A stretch of 6,491 nt of DNA from JBBQVO01 sp038211505 (lineage in GTDB: Bacteria > Chloroflexota > Dehalococcoidia > DSTF01 > JACRBR01). A program made the translations under genes and the position numbers. Of the stretch, positions 5,967-6,491 are shown piece after piece. The DNA lies in NCBI GenBank assembly GCA_038211505.1, contig JBBQVO010000180.1:1-6491 (forward strand), read 5' to 3'. How positions within the stretch are numbered: the first letter of the stretch is position 1; each line of letters begins with the position of its first letter. Under the pieces are notes generated by a model. That model made no database searches, had not been told where the DNA came from, and worked only from the letters and a program-made list of their open reading frames with translations.

Positions 5967-6251
5967 CTATCGGCTGGTGCCGCGAGCGGCCATCAGCAGA
6001 TCTTCGAGTTCCTGCTGACGCATCAGCGCCGCGGCGGAGGAGTCGAAGTATTCGACGATGACGCCCTGGGAGTGATGAACGGTCAGGCGGAAGGGGCCAT
6101 TCGAGTCGACAGCCGTCAGTTCCCAGCGCACCAGCTCGGGTCCGGCCATAAAGAAGTTGAGCACGGACGAGCTGCTCGCAAGGGCGGTGCCCGCCGGAAT
6201 TGTTGGGATTTGCACACATTGGCCTGCGCGCGGTGTATCGGAAGAGGACAA
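5967..6251 (-). CDS. Short conserved hypothetical protein
   Basis: The longest form starts at TTG 6251 (94 residues). A GTG at 6215 would give 82 residues and an ATG at 6149 would give 60; none has a convincing ribosome binding site, so the start is undecided. For TTG 6251 a weak GACTCT sits 7 nt upstream, echoing the leaderless layout elsewhere. The C-terminal part is the convincing piece: WELTAVDSNGPFRLTVHH (43-60), GVIVEYFDSSAAALMRQQEL (63-82) and EDLLMAARG (83-91), which read as two or three strands followed by a helix. The N-terminal Ser/Ala-rich part looks unconstrained. No signal peptide or membrane helix is seen in the core. It is divergent from the kinase gene, with 52 nt between starts in the longest form. 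Confidence 0.6.
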   Translation of the reverse strand: MSSSDTPRAGQCVQIPTIPAGTALASSSSVLNFFMAGPELVRWELTAVDSNGPFRLTVHHSQGVIVEYFDSSAAALMRQQELEDLLMAARGTSR

Positions 6252-6268
6252 TCTCGGCAGAGTCGTAA

Positions 6269-6296
6269 TTGACGAGGGATACGGGCGGTAGACTAT
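6269..6296 (+). promoter_or_regulatory. Promoter for the Ser/Thr kinase gene
   Basis: TTGACG (6269-6274) matches the -35 consensus at 5 of 6 bases. A -10-like GACTAT (6291-6296) follows after 16 nt, then CCGGCGC and the GTG at 6304. TAGACT (6289-6294) is an alternative -10 but leaves only 14 nt. The layout predicts transcription starting at or next to the GTG. Confidence 0.45.
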
Positions 6297-6303
6297 CCGG
6301 CGC

Positions 6304-6491
6304 GTGACCGATCTTGCCGGACAGCAGCTTGGCGGTTATCAGATTCTGTCCCGTCTCGGTGCGGGCGGGATGGGCGAGGTCTATCGGGCCACGGATCTGA
6401 AGCTCGGCCGCGACGTCGCGCTCAAGGTCCTGGCGGCCTCGCTGGCCAGCGACCCCGGCTATCTGCGCCGCTTCGAGGAAGAAGCGCGATC
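6304..6491 (+). CDS. Serine/threonine protein kinase (PknB-type), N-terminus only
   Basis: GTG 6304 opens a frame that runs off the window after 62 codons. It contains the start of a Hanks-type kinase domain: GYQILSRLGAGGMGEVYRA (11-29) with the glycine-rich loop G19-x-G-G-M-G-E-V, the ATP-binding lysine K41 in VALKVL (38-43), and the helix-C glutamate, most likely E60 in RRFEEEAR (55-62). The wording (KLGRDVALKVL) is typical of the large kinase families of Acidobacteria and Planctomycetes, many of which carry C-terminal sensor repeats; the rest of this protein is not visible. No Shine-Dalgarno precedes the GTG, which instead lies 7 nt after a -10-like hexamer. It is divergent from the short hypothetical gene. 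Confidence 0.93.
   Translation, partial: MTDLAGQQLGGYQILSRLGAGGMGEVYRATDLKLGRDVALKVLAASLASDPGYLRRFEEEAR

Noticed and set aside
5061..6272. 403-codon open frame on the plus strand opposite the SDR-like and small genes
   Set aside because: His/Arg/Asp-rich without domains; antisense to three better-supported minus-strand genes.

Overview
The window is GC-rich, densely packed chromosomal DNA from a free-living bacterium. The best lineage guess is Acidobacteriota, perhaps near Vicinamibacteria. This rests on the N-terminus of the Ser/Thr kinase at the right edge, on small proteins I associate with that group, and on GTG/TTG starts apparently used without leaders. It is an inference from protein style; no marker gene is present. 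I see no rRNA, tRNA, CRISPR array, insertion sequence or phage gene, and no gene-free stretch over 300 bases.

Left part (1-3616, plus strand): the 3' end of a small multi-pass membrane protein, a DUF1801 cytoplasmic protein, then two translationally coupled exported proteins (ATGA overlap at 2612-2615). The first has a C-terminal domain resembling the phosphodiester glycosidase (NAGPA/DUF2233) fold. The second is a cysteine-rich protein with a formylglycine-generating-enzyme (SUMF1) fold. Both lack signature catalytic residues of their families, so the pair is the most system-like candidate here.

Middle part (3573-4724): a conserved secreted protein of unknown function on the minus strand. 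Its C-terminus overlaps the end of the SUMF1-like gene by 44 bp. Upstream of it is an unnoticed 38-residue plus-strand membrane microprotein with a good sigma70-type promoter and no room for a ribosome binding site.

Right part (4721-6491): on the minus strand, a rhodanese, an atypical SDR/NAD(P)-binding protein with a probable 2-nt frameshift near its C-terminus, a two-helix small membrane protein and a short conserved hypothetical protein. A Ser/Thr kinase then starts divergently on the plus strand and runs off the window. The SDR protein and rhodanese probably form one transcription unit, since the repaired SDR stop lies 12 nt before the rhodanese ATG.

Three starts in the window (4608, 5711, 6304) share one layout: a -10-like hexamer, then 7-8 nt containing CGGCG, then ATG, TTG or GTG. 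This predicts leaderless mRNAs.
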